Part shown: piece after piece, positions 37,840-45,532 of the stretch
How positions within the stretch are numbered: position 1 is the stretch's first letter
How the letters are laid out: each line of letters starts with the position of its first letter
Assembly (NCBI GenBank): GCA_001899635.1
Contig: MKVQ01000013.1
Span: 84,771-148,770, forward strand
DNA length: 64,000 nt
Direction of reading: 5' to 3'
DNA from: Myxococcales bacterium 68-20
GTDB taxonomy: Bacteria; Myxococcota_A; Polyangia; Polyangiales; Polyangiaceae
The notes under the pieces: generated by a model
Database searches by the model: none
What the model saw: only the letters and a program-made list of their open reading frames with translations
Told to the model about the DNA's origin: nothing
Position numbers and translations under genes: made by a program

Positions 37840-39191
37840 AGCGACGAGCTCTCATCTTCGCCTCGGCGATCGCGATCGCGGCGGTGACCGGCGCCTCCTG
37901 CGGCCCGGGCACCGAGGAGCAGAAGATCTCGCTGACGCGAGAGGCGCTCTACGATCCGAACAACTGCTTGCCGTGTCACGACCAGCAGTTCCGTGAGTGG
38001 TCGAGCAGCATGCACGCGTACGCAGCGGAAGATCCCGTCTTCCTCGCGATGAACAAGCGCATGCTCCGCGAGACGAACGGCGCGTCGGCGGACTTCTGCG
38101 TCGGCTGCCATGCGCCGATGGCGCTGCGCCTCGGCCTCACGAAGGACGGCTCGAACCTGGCCGATCTGCCCACCTCCGTGCGCGGCATCACCTGCTACTT
38201 CTGCCACGCGGCCGACGCCGTCGAAGGCACGCACAACAACCCGCTGCGCCTGGCCGATGACGGTGTCATGCGCGGCGCCATCCACGATCCCGCGAAGTCG
38301 ATGCCCCATCGAGGCGCGTACTCGCCGCTCCACGATCGTGAGAACCCCGAGTCGTCGAAGCTGTGCGGCGCGTGCCACGACGTGGTTACGCCGCACGGCG
38401 CACACATCGAGCGAACGTTCGACGAGTGGAAGAACTCGCTCTACTCGCAGCCCGGCCAGCTCTCGTGCGGCAAGTGCCACATGGACGGGAGCGACGGACA
38501 GGCCGCGCAGATGGACGGCGCGCCGAAGCGCAAGGTTCACGATCACTCGATGCCCGCGGTCGACATCGCGCTCACGCCATTCTTCGGCGTGGAGTCCCAG
38601 CGCGCCGCGGTGCAGCGCCTTCTCGACCAGACGCTGATCACGAAGCTCTGCGTGAAGCAGACGCCGCTCGGCGTCGTCGCGGACGTCACGCTCGACAACG
38701 CGTTCGCAGGCCACAAGTTCCCGAGCGGAGCAGCACAGGACCGCCGTGCGTGGGTCGAGCTCCTCGCGTACAAGAACGACGCGCTGATCTTCTCGAGCGG
38801 TGTGGTCGAGGATCGAAAGGCTGCGTCCAAGCTCGAGGATCCGAACTTCTGGCTCCTCCGCGACAAGATCTTCACCGTCGACGGACGCGAGACCCATCTC
38901 TTCTGGGAAGCGGCGCGCGTGGAGTCGGAGCTGCTGCCGGCCGCCGTGACGGCGGATCCGCTCGATCCGAGGTTCATCCACTCCGTCACGCGCTCCTATC
39001 CCCTCCCCGCCATCCCGGACCGCGTGAACATGCGCGTCCGCATGCGCCCGCTCGACTTCGATCTCCTCGACGACCTCGTCGCCTCGGGCGATCTCGATCC
39101 GGCGCTGCTCGACAAGATCCCGACCTACGATCTCGCGAGCGGCACGAAGGAGTGGACCTCCGAGGTCGGCTTCGCGCGCTGCATCGAGTAG
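37836..39191 (+). CDS. pentahaem c-type cytochrome lipoprotein
   Basis: 451 residues from GTG at 37836. The signal ends TGASC with lipobox Cys. Five CXXCH motifs are visible: CLPCH, CVGCH, CYFCH, CGACH and CGKCH, all in the N-terminal half (to about 220), together with His ligands such as HAYAAEDP and MPHRGAYSPLH. The C-terminal half is beta-rich and without haem motifs (VADVTLDNAFAGHKFPSGAA). The order resembles cytochrome c554-like multihaem proteins. It probably sits on the outer face of a membrane and carries electrons with the upstream partner; donor and acceptor are unknown. Confidence 0.85.
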   Translation: MKRRALIFASAIAIAAVTGASCGPGTEEQKISLTREALYDPNNCLPCHDQQFREWSSSMHAYAAEDPVFLAMNKRMLRETNGASADFCVGCHAPMALRLGLTKDGSNLADLPTSVRGITCYFCHAADAVEGTHNNPLRLADDGVMRGAIHDPAKSMPHRGAYSPLHDRENPESSKLCGACHDVVTPHGAHIERTFDEWKNSLYSQPGQLSCGKCHMDGSDGQAAQMDGAPKRKVHDHSMPAVDIALTPFFGVESQRAAVQRLLDQTLITKLCVKQTPLGVVADVTLDNAFAGHKFPSGAAQDRRAWVELLAYKNDALIFSSGVVEDRKAASKLEDPNFWLLRDKIFTVDGRETHLFWEAARVESELLPAAVTADPLDPRFIHSVTRSYPLPAIPDRVNMRVRMRPLDFDLLDDLVASGDLDPALLDKIPTYDLASGTKEWTSEVGFARCIE

Positions 39192-39195
39192 CAGC

Positions 39196-39270
39196 GCGTT
39201 CGAGCCGACCGGCTCAGCCGTCGAGACAGTAGCGGGGCGTTCGAGCCGACCGGCTCAGCCGTCGAGACAG
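39196..39270. repeat. 34-bp tandem duplication at a gene 3' end
   Basis: Copies at 39196-39229 and 39237-39270 (period 41) include the stop codon and last residues of the YtkA-like lipoprotein gene on the minus strand. The outer copy lies in the gap after the pentahaem cytochrome gene. It looks like a small recent duplication. Confidence 0.8.
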
Positions 39271-39743
39271 AACTGGAACGTCGCTTCCTGGAGCGGGCCG
39301 CCGCCGGCGGTCTGCACGCCGATCTTGATCTGCCAGAGACCCGCCATCGCGAGGTAGATCTCGTCGACGGTGTACTTGCCACCGCCCGTCGCCGTCACGA
39401 CCGGCTTCACTGCGCTGCCATGCGCGTGATCGGGCATCCACGGGGTCACCGTGATAGTCGCGCCGTCGACTGGCTGTCCCGCGGCGTCGACCACCTCGAG
39501 CGTCATCGTGTTCGTGCCCTTGATCGGCGGGCCGGGATTGGACTCGAGGAGCCTCACCGAGAGGGTCCCCGCCGACTTCGAGAGCCCCGGGGCGTAGACG
39601 TCCTTGCGGCCGTCTGCCGCGCACCCCGTCGCCGGAGGCGCGCCGGTGCTGCCCTTGTCGCCGCCGTCATCGTCGCCGGAGCACGCGGTGGACATCAGCG
39701 CCACGCTCAGAAGGACGGTCGCAACAACGCTCAGACTCCGCAT
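39255..39743 (-). CDS. YtkA/FixH-like lipoprotein
   Basis: 162 residues. The signal ends ALMSTAC with lipobox Cys. The mature part is a single beta-sandwich: LLESNPGPPIKGTNTMTLEV, ATITVTPWMPDHAHGS and ATFQFCLDG, the pattern of YtkA-like domains with a conserved metal-type MPxHxHG loop. YtkA/FixH-like domains occur in copper and cytochrome-oxidase settings. Here it is last in a minus-strand run headed by the genes at 42886 and 42275, next to a nickel permease, so metal handling in the periplasm is likely. Which metal is not shown. Confidence 0.75.
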   Translation of the reverse strand: MRSLSVVATVLLSVALMSTACSGDDDGGDKGSTGAPPATGCAADGRKDVYAPGLSKSAGTLSVRLLESNPGPPIKGTNTMTLEVVDAAGQPVDGATITVTPWMPDHAHGSAVKPVVTATGGGKYTVDEIYLAMAGLWQIKIGVQTAGGGPLQEATFQFCLDG

Positions 39744-39892
39744 GCCAGTACCTCGTGCAAGAGCTCCGGAGACGTCGCCGGAGGCGGGACGCCGGTTTCG
39801 CGGCGTGGCCGGAACCCTAGCACGCGATCGCGCGCTGGGCTGCGCCGCGCAGGAGGTCGCGGCGCAGCTCTTCCGTCATGAACGATCGGCGA

Positions 39893-40417
39893 TCAATGGC
39901 ATGCGACGGCGCCGCTCGCGTGTTCGCAGTCGTGCGCCGGATCCGCGGCCGTCTTGGCGTCCTCGCAGTGCGTCGCGAAGCACGTGAGGTCGTTCGCGCT
40001 GAACGCGGCGCATGCCGAGAGGCATGCCGCTTCGTCGGCGAACTCGCTCGCGCACGCGGTCTTCATGCACTCGCAGTACGCGGGGCATGGATCCGCGGGC
40101 GCGTCGGTCGATGCATCCGTCGCGCCGGCATCACCGCCCGCGTCGACGTCGCTCGGCACGTGCCCGCCATCGGACTTGGCGCCCTCGGGGCACTCCGCGA
40201 GGCACTCCGCCTTGCGCGGACCGCACTTCGAGTCGTCCCCGTCATGGCCGAGGTTGTGGCACTCCTCGCCGAGCGGCGTCTTCACGCCGTGACATTGGGA
40301 TGCAAGCTCGCTGCAGGAGCCCGTGTAGTCCGGCGCACGCGACGGCGTAGACGAGGAGCATGCGACGGCAAGAAGGACGGTGGCAGTGATGGCAGCAAAA
40401 CTCGTGTGGAGGTTCAT
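39893..40417 (-). CDS. Cys-rich lipoprotein
   Basis: 174 residues; signal ends LLAVAC. The mature protein has many Cys and His: CSELASQCHGVKTPLGEECH, SKCGPRKAECLAECP, then CPAYCECMKTAC and a C-terminal CEHASGAVACH. An Asp/Ala linker separates the halves. It shares the C-x-H spacing style (ACHEV..IHDCHD) with the smaller lipoprotein at 41916-42275, so they may be paralogues. The Cys could form disulphides or bind metal. It is in the same direction as its neighbours, 100 bases after the barrel gene. Confidence 0.7.
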   Translation of the reverse strand: MNLHTSFAAITATVLLAVACSSSTPSRAPDYTGSCSELASQCHGVKTPLGEECHNLGHDGDDSKCGPRKAECLAECPEGAKSDGGHVPSDVDAGGDAGATDASTDAPADPCPAYCECMKTACASEFADEAACLSACAAFSANDLTCFATHCEDAKTAADPAHDCEHASGAVACH

Positions 40418-40517
40418 CGGAGAATCCTGGAACTAGAGGGGTCAACGGCCAGAGCACCGGTCCGCCTGCCGACCAAGTCGGTGACGGATCGATGGTCGAG
40501 CCCGCTGGAAGGGAGGC

Positions 40518-41501
40518 TCATCGCGTGAACGCGATGAACGCGGTGAGGCCCGTAGCGGCGACGGCGTTCTTCGAGAGGCCGTCGATGGGCGGTTGGTGCG
40601 AGAGCGCGAGCCCCGAGCGGAAGCCGAGGCTCGTCTTGTAGGTCGCGCTCACGCCGAGCGAGACGCTTCGCTGCCCGCTGTCCGGCGACGTGCGGCCGCC
40701 GTACTGGACGTCCCCTTCGGCCGCGAGGTCGGCGAAGAGACCGAGCGTCGCGTCGCCCTGGAAGACGATCCCCATGAGGCGGACGAGTCCTCGCGGTGCG
40801 AGCGCGCGACGAAGCCCGATCGACTCGTCGGGCGCGCGCCAGGCGGCCTCGCCGACAGCGCCGATCTGGAAGCGCGACGCGAACGACTTGCGAACGTCGA
40901 CGGAGAGCGCGAGCTCCGTCGTGCCGAGCCCTTGGCTCGTCGCGGTGGAGCCCACCGTGCCCGGGCTCGGACCGGCAGCGCCCGCACTGGTCGTGCGGTC
41001 GACTGGTCCGGTCGGGAGCCGGGAGGTGACGGTCACGCCCAGCGCGGGCAGCCGGTGTTGCCCCGTGAGCTCGAGCGGAGGCTCCTGTAGAATCTCCCAG
41101 CGCGCGCGAAGCGAGAGGTCGCCGAGCGCGCCGCGAGAGGAGCGGAACCCAGGGCCACTGACGAGCACGTTGCCGTACGCGGTGGTGGCGCCGAGCTCGA
41201 CCGAGTCGATCGGGCGCACCGCGCCCGCGAACGCGAGCTCGATAACCCGATCGTGCGAGTCCTGCTTGAACGGGCGGAAGCGCGATCGCTGATCGAACAC
41301 GCCCTGACCGAGGCGCATCGTCTCCGCGATCGAGAAACCGTACGTCTGCCACGGCGCCGTGAGCGCCGACCCCGCACCGCCGGGGCCGCGGCAGGAGCCA
41401 CAGGCCTCGGCGACGCGCGGCGCCGCAAACGCGACGAGCGCAACCACGAGCGCGAGCGCGACGGACGATGCCCGTCGTGCTCGCGACTCGAGTGGGGTCA
41501 T
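40518..41501 (-). CDS. predicted outer-membrane transporter-like barrel
   Basis: 327 residues; signal peptide ends VAEACGSC, with a CGSC motif right at the mature N-terminus. The rest is beta-barrel-like, with alternating strands and many Ser/Thr/Arg (TVTSRLPTGPVDRTTSAG, LGTTELALSVDVRKSFASRF). It resembles transporter proteins annotated in metal loci as MetA-pathway or copper-type barrels; no specific assignment is possible. The start overlaps the stop of the gene upstream (ATGA), so it is coupled to it. Confidence 0.7.
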   Translation of the reverse strand: MTPLESRARRASSVALALVVALVAFAAPRVAEACGSCRGPGGAGSALTAPWQTYGFSIAETMRLGQGVFDQRSRFRPFKQDSHDRVIELAFAGAVRPIDSVELGATTAYGNVLVSGPGFRSSRGALGDLSLRARWEILQEPPLELTGQHRLPALGVTVTSRLPTGPVDRTTSAGAAGPSPGTVGSTATSQGLGTTELALSVDVRKSFASRFQIGAVGEAAWRAPDESIGLRRALAPRGLVRLMGIVFQGDATLGLFADLAAEGDVQYGGRTSPDSGQRSVSLGVSATYKTSLGFRSGLALSHQPPIDGLSKNAVAATGLTAFIAFTR

Positions 41502-41914
41502 GGGACGTCGACCGCCACGATCACCTCGTCGTCACGCGCATCGACGCGCAACCCGAGGCGCAGCTCCCAGCGCCCGGACATGTAGAGGACGAGATCGCGA
41601 ATCAAGAATTCGCCTTCGTCCCCACGCTCGATCTTCGGCGCCGGGCTCCCATGCCCGTGAGCGGGCATGAGCGCCGACGCCGAGGCGAGCTCGACGTGTG
41701 CGTTGGCCGGGAAGCTCACGACGACCGTGTTCTTCCCGAGCTTGATCGGCGCAGTCGGCCTCAGCTCCACGTCGACCCGCGCCTGTGACGAGACCCGGAC
41801 CGGGCCGTCGTTCTGGAGCGTGCCGAGCGTGGCCTCGTCACTCGCGGCGTCACCGCACGCGGTGGCGAGCAGGAGAGCGAGCGCGAAGACGCCCGCTGCC
41901 CTCTTGGCGGCCAT
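41498..41914 (-). CDS. YtkA-like lipoprotein
   Basis: 138 residues from ATG at 41914. The signal ends LLATAC. The mature part is a beta-sandwich with ELRPTAPIKLGKNTVVVSFP and LMPAHGHGSPAP, the same kind of MPxHGHG loop as the lipoprotein at 39255-39743. The start follows the stop of the upstream gene by one base (TGACATG), a sign of tight coupling. Probably a periplasmic metal- or redox-related partner of the barrel protein that overlaps it downstream. Confidence 0.72.
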   Translation of the reverse strand: MAAKRAAGVFALALLLATACGDAASDEATLGTLQNDGPVRVSSQARVDVELRPTAPIKLGKNTVVVSFPANAHVELASASALMPAHGHGSPAPKIERGDEGEFLIRDLVLYMSGRWELRLGLRVDARDDEVIVAVDVP

Positions 41915-41915
41915 G

Positions 41916-42275
41916 TCAGTGACCGCCGTCGTGTTCCTCGCCGCCGTCGTCGCTCGCGCCCGCGTCGGCCTTCGCTTGCCCGCAGATGTCGAGGCAGCGC
42001 TCCTTGATGCCGGTGCAGTCGGAGTCGCTCTTGGCGGAGTGAGCCGTGTCGTGACAGTCGTGGATCTCGCCCTCCCCCACGTCCACCTCGTGACAGGCGG
42101 CGGTGATCGCGTTGCACGCGGGATAGGGGCTCGTGTGCCCACCGCCGCCGCCGTCGCCACCGTGGCTGTGGCCGTCGTCGTCGTGGCTGTCGCAGCCGGT
42201 CCAGGCGAACGTCGCGGCGGCGATCGTCGCCATGGTGAACGCAAGGGCCTTCGCCCGGGTCACGTCTACCTTCAT
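41916..42275 (-). CDS. His/Cys-rich small lipoprotein
   Basis: 119 residues from ATG at 42275. A signal (TMATIAAATFAWTGC) is followed by a His/Asp/Gly-rich stretch (DSHDDDGHSHGGDGGGGGH), then four to six Cys in NAITAACHEVD, IHDCHDTA, DSDCTGIKERCLDICGQ, and an acidic His tail. The composition suits divalent-metal binding in the periplasm. It is followed immediately by the YtkA-like and barrel genes. The upstream gene at 42470 ends 195 bases away. Confidence 0.72.
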   Translation of the reverse strand: MKVDVTRAKALAFTMATIAAATFAWTGCDSHDDDGHSHGGDGGGGGHTSPYPACNAITAACHEVDVGEGEIHDCHDTAHSAKSDSDCTGIKERCLDICGQAKADAGASDDGGEEHDGGH

Positions 42276-42469
42276 CTCATCCTCATCCGTTGAAATACAT
42301 TCACGTTCGGCCCTGAAATGAGCCGGTGGAGCGGCACGGCGCGCGAGGCGCACCTTCCGCTGCGGATCGCTTGGGGCGCGAGCCCCGAGCTCGACGAGGC
42401 CCGGCCTTCGCCGACCCTCTTGGACATGCGCGGACTCGGTCCAGCAAAGCTGGACTCGATCCACTTCGG

Positions 42470-42886
42470 TCAAACGGCAGACGAGGAGAGTCTTGGAGGC
42501 GGCGTCGGTGGAGGCCGCGCGAGATCGGAGACCAGAAGAATCGTGGCCGGCGGGAGCGAGACCCGTTCGGCGACCGGAGCGATCACGCTCGAGGGCGGAA
42601 CCACCGCACAGATCGCCTTGCTTCCGAACGCGTGCTCGTCGTCACCGCACCGCCCCAAGAGCGATTCGGACGTGAGGAGCAGCTCCTCCTCGAGCTCCGG
42701 GTTGCACTTGGCGCAGACGCAGTCGTGCTTGTCGATCGAGCAGTGGCAGACGTGCGGCCCCTCCACCCCGACGAGCCGCGCCCAGACCGGGAGGGCGCCC
42801 GAGCTCGCGAGCGGGAGCGACACCGCGAAAATGAGCGCGCGGAGCATCCCAAGCCCCCATCGCTCGAACTTTCGCCTTGCGGCCAC
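42470..42886 (-). CDS. exported protein with Cys cluster, unknown
   Basis: 138 residues from ATG at 42886 (an ATG at 42847 is possible). A signal-like N-terminus (MLRALIFAVSLPLASSGALP) is followed by a tight cluster HVCHCSIDKHDCVCAKCNPELEE that could bind one or more metal ions or form disulphides. The C-terminal third is Pro/Ser/Val-rich and weakly hydrophobic. No family recognised. It is the first gene of the minus-strand run and faces the nickel permease across a 95-base divergent promoter that contains NikR-like half-sites. Confidence 0.62.
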   Translation of the reverse strand: MAARRKFERWGLGMLRALIFAVSLPLASSGALPVWARLVGVEGPHVCHCSIDKHDCVCAKCNPELEEELLLTSESLLGRCGDDEHAFGSKAICAVVPPSSVIAPVAERVSLPPATILLVSDLARPPPTPPPRLSSSAV

Positions 42887-42947
42887 GAGCGCAACCTAGC
42901 ATGCGCCAGTGCAACGCCCCCCGGGCAAAGTGTCGCGGGGCTGAATC

Positions 42948-42975
42948 GTGTTACCGATTCGAGGGATCGTGCTAC
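42948..42975. promoter_or_regulatory. weak NikR-like operator in a divergent promoter
   Basis: CGTGCTAC at 42968-42975 matches the right half of the operators found at 44640, 44673 and 47980; a second half-site CGTGTTAC lies at 42947-42954, 21 bases away as a direct repeat. The 28-base inverted partner of the first is degenerate (GTGTTACC, about 5 of 8). It sits just before the permease start codon at 42982, where a repressor would act on both divergent genes. Confidence 0.4.
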
Positions 42976-42981
42976 GGTCCG

Positions 42982-43626
42982 ATGACCTCGATGGGACCCG
43001 CCCTCCTCGCTGGATTGACCGGAGTCGTGCAGGGCGCTCGCCATGCGCTCGAGCCGGATCACGTCACCGCTGTGGCGACCGTGATGGTGGAGGCCCCGTC
43101 GCCTCGCCGCGGGATCTTCTACGCCGCCTGCTGGGGCCTCGGCCATGCGTCGATGCTCCTCTTCGTGGCGGGTCCCCTCGTCGTACTCCGCGTCGAGGTG
43201 CCGGACACGCTGACGACGATCCTCGAGGTTTGCGTCGGCGCGATGCTCGTCTACCTCGGCGTTCGCACGCTGCGTATGCACCGGGCCGCAGCGCCGCCGG
43301 TACGGGATGCGAAGGCGCAGCCGCTGCATGTCCGCGGCCGGCGGCCGTTCGTGATCGGCGTGATGCACGGCCTCGCAGGCAGCGGCGCGCTCGCCGCGCT
43401 CATCGCCCTCGGTTCGCCGACGATCGCGAGCGGCATGGCCGCCCTGACGCTCTACGCGCTCGGTACGGTCGTCGGAATGGTCGCGCTCGCCGCCGCCGCA
43501 GGCCCCGTTCTGGCTCGCGTGGGCCGCTTGCCGAAGGTCGCGACCGTCATCGCCCAGGTCGCCGGCGCCGGCTCGATCATCGTCGGCGTCCTCTGGGTCG
43601 CCCGCACGCTCGCCGGCGGCGAGTGA
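42982..43626 (+). CDS. NixA/HupN-type nickel/cobalt transporter
   Basis: Small inner-membrane permease of 214 residues with about six transmembrane helices. The key motif HALEPDHVTAV (His21, Asp26, His27) matches the HX4DH signature of nickel/cobalt permeases (NiCoT/UreH type). A second block, VMHGLAGSGALAALIAL, matches the second conserved region. ATG at 42982 is used; the frame is open upstream but overlaps the divergent promoter. Together with nikR and a NikR-type operator nearby it is probably the inner-membrane step of nickel uptake. Confidence 0.85.
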   Translation: MTSMGPALLAGLTGVVQGARHALEPDHVTAVATVMVEAPSPRRGIFYAACWGLGHASMLLFVAGPLVVLRVEVPDTLTTILEVCVGAMLVYLGVRTLRMHRAAAPPVRDAKAQPLHVRGRRPFVIGVMHGLAGSGALAALIALGSPTIASGMAALTLYALGTVVGMVALAAAAGPVLARVGRLPKVATVIAQVAGAGSIIVGVLWVARTLAGGE

Positions 43627-43680
43627 CCGGCTCCGCGCCACGCGCGGACCGCATTCCGCCGAGGCGGCGGGCCTGACGCG

Positions 43681-43708
43681 GCGGCCTCTCCTTCGAGGAG
43701 GCGACCGC
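43681..43708. terminator. possible hairpin between convergent genes
   Basis: GCGG-CCT-CTCCT-TCG-AGGAG-GCG-ACCGC at 43681-43708: a 5-bp perfect core (CTCCT/AGGAG) with looser outer pairing, midway between the permease (plus) and the EF-hand-like lipoprotein (minus). Placement fits a bidirectional terminator; no U-tract. Confidence 0.35.
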
Positions 43709-43741
43709 GTCCGGCGTGTGTCTACCGCGAGAGCGGCGCGC

Positions 43742-44629
43742 TCACTTCGCGCGCGCGAGGCACTCGCCTTCGCCGCGGAAGTGGCCGACGGTGCGCGAGA
43801 GCGCCTCGACGAAGGCGCGGAGGTCGTTGATGTTCGACGCGCTGCCGGTGCCGTACGTGCCGGCCGTGATCTTCGTCTTGTCGGCGAGGTCCACCGCGGC
43901 GAGCTCCTCGAGCGTGATCTTGCCGTCAGCGTCGGCGTCGGCGTTCGCGATGTTGTCCACGCGGACCTTCGCCTCGGGGGCCTGGAGGTCGTCGTAGAAG
44001 AGGTGGTCGCCGTGGATCGTGAGCTCGACGGCGTCGTTGCCGCCGTTCGTGACGACGACGCCCTCGGTCTCCTTGCCCGAGACCTCGCCCTTGCACCGAT
44101 CGTAGAGCGTGCTCGTCTTGAAGCCCCACGTGAACGACTTGGTCGCCCCTTCCTTCACCACGCTCCCCTCGACGTAGAGGCTGTAGCCGTTCTGGACCAT
44201 GAGCTGCTTGTCGGCGTCGGTCGCGCCGCCGCCGAGCTCGAGCGTCGCCGTCGCCGGAGAGACCGCGTAGCTCACGTGCGTGTACGCCTTGCCGGGAAGG
44301 TCGGAGAACACGGTCACCGGCTTCGGTCCGGGCGCGTGCATGTCGAAGAGCTTCGGCGTCGCAAGGCGCGCGGCCGGCTCCTTGCCTTCTTCGCCGACCG
44401 AGACGTCGGAGATCACGAGGAGGAACTTCGTGTACTTGATCGTCCAGCCGTCCTCGACGATGACCTCGCCGCTCTCGTCCTTCGGCGGGATCTCCCGCTC
44501 GATGAAGTCCTCGCCCCACGTGGTGAACGTGACGGTCCCCTTCCCGTCGCCACCGTCGTCGGAGGAGCAGGCTGCAAACGTGGCGAGCGTGGCAAGCGTG
44601 GCGAGCGCGACGGAAGCGATCTTCTTCAT
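43742..44629 (-). CDS. lipoprotein with EF-hand-like loop, NikR-controlled
   Basis: 295 residues; signal ends LATFAAC. The mature part is mostly beta-sheet with a conserved start GTVTFTTWGEDFIEREIPP. A loop DADADGKITLEELAAVD looks like an EF-hand calcium site. His-containing ITIHGDHLFYDDL may be metal-related. The family is unknown; it resembles lipoproteins that accompany TonB-dependent receptors. Two NikR-type palindromes lie right upstream (44640-44667 and 44673-44700), so expression is probably repressed by nickel. It could capture nickel or a nickel chelate at the cell surface. Confidence 0.72.
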   Translation of the reverse strand: MKKIASVALATLATLATFAACSSDDGGDGKGTVTFTTWGEDFIEREIPPKDESGEVIVEDGWTIKYTKFLLVISDVSVGEEGKEPAARLATPKLFDMHAPGPKPVTVFSDLPGKAYTHVSYAVSPATATLELGGGATDADKQLMVQNGYSLYVEGSVVKEGATKSFTWGFKTSTLYDRCKGEVSGKETEGVVVTNGGNDAVELTIHGDHLFYDDLQAPEAKVRVDNIANADADADGKITLEELAAVDLADKTKITAGTYGTGSASNINDLRAFVEALSRTVGHFRGEGECLARAK

Positions 44630-44639
44630 GACCGCGTTG

Positions 44640-44667
44640 GTAACACGATGCGGCTTACTCGTGCCAC
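44640..44667. promoter_or_regulatory. NikR-type operator 1
   Basis: GTAACACG-N12-CGTGCCAC, a 28-bp palindrome 11 bases upstream of the start codon of the EF-hand-like lipoprotein gene. The E. coli NikR operator (GTATGA-N16-TCATAC) also spans 28 bp. A nikR gene lies 4 kb away. Binding is inferred. Confidence 0.7.
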
Positions 44668-44672
44668 TCCAT

Positions 44673-44700
44673 GTAGCACGACCATTCCGAAACGTGTCAC
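44673..44700. promoter_or_regulatory. NikR-type operator 2
   Basis: GTAGCACG-N12-CGTGTCAC, a second 28-bp palindrome with the same geometry, centred 33 bp (about three helical turns) from operator 1, so both could be bound on the same DNA face. Confidence 0.7.
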
Positions 44701-44707
44701 TCGCCCG

Positions 44708-45520
44708 TCAGCGCGGCGCGTACGCGAAGCTGTAGGCGAGCCCGGCCTTCGTGCCGCGTACGAGCTGGTTGCGCGCCAGGCCGTCGCCGAGCAGGACGGG
44801 CGCCGCGTCGGCGCTCTTCGGTACGTCCGTGAAGTCGACCTGCTCGAACCACATGGGGAGCTTGACCGTGATCGTCACCGTCCCGTCGCGCTCCATGTCC
44901 GTGATCACGAAGGGGCAGCCCTCGATTTGAGGCAGGCCCTTCGTGTTCGCGACCTCGCTCGGCGCGATCTCCGCGCGGAAGGCCCGAGTCTCGGCGTCCT
45001 TGGTCGCGGTGCCTTCGAGGACGATGACGTTCGCGCCCAGCTCCGCAGCCAGCGGGCCCGCGGCGGGCGCGGCGAAGCTGAACGTCGCGGAGCGCACGAG
45101 CCCGGTCACGCCCTCGCCGCTTCCGACCTTGCCGCCGGCAAGCAAGTCTGCCGACGACGACGCGAGCATCTCGCCTTTGGCGTTGCCGGGGACGTAGTGG
45201 CCGGGGTGCGCAAAGGCGCTCTTCACGAAGCCTCCCGACAAGCCCCGGCCACCACGCGGTCCATTGCCGGCGAAGAGCGTCTCGCCATCGTAGAAGTAGA
45301 ACGCACCGGTCGCGACGGCGGCCTTCGTGAGCGTCACGTTCCAGCCCTTCGCGTTCGTGAACTGCGGCGAGTCGGAGCTCGCCTTGATCTCGACGTCGAG
45401 CGCGATGCGCCGACCGGTCGTGCTGCTGCCTTCATCGCTGCAGCCGATCGGGACGCTCCCGATGACGAGGACGGCGGCGGCGAGCATCGAGGAGGTGACG
45501 AGGCGGAGGAATCTGTTCAT
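44708..45520 (-). CDS. lipoprotein downstream of the TonB receptor, unknown
   Basis: 270 residues; signal ends GSVPIGC. The mature part is a beta-rich domain (ALDVEIKASSDSPQFTNAKG, WNVTLTKAAVATGAFYFYDG) with an AHPGHYVPGNAKGEM loop containing two His. It resembles the other lipoproteins here in style but no family is recognised. It begins 12 bases after the receptor stop and so is in its operon. A role as outer-leaflet partner of the receptor is likely. It is followed by 78 bases carrying the two operators. Confidence 0.7.
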   Translation of the reverse strand: MNRFLRLVTSSMLAAAVLVIGSVPIGCSDEGSSTTGRRIALDVEIKASSDSPQFTNAKGWNVTLTKAAVATGAFYFYDGETLFAGNGPRGGRGLSGGFVKSAFAHPGHYVPGNAKGEMLASSSADLLAGGKVGSGEGVTGLVRSATFSFAAPAAGPLAAELGANVIVLEGTATKDAETRAFRAEIAPSEVANTKGLPQIEGCPFVITDMERDGTVTITVKLPMWFEQVDFTDVPKSADAAPVLLGDGLARNQLVRGTKAGLAYSFAYAPR

Positions 45521-45532
45521 GGTGGGCTCCCC

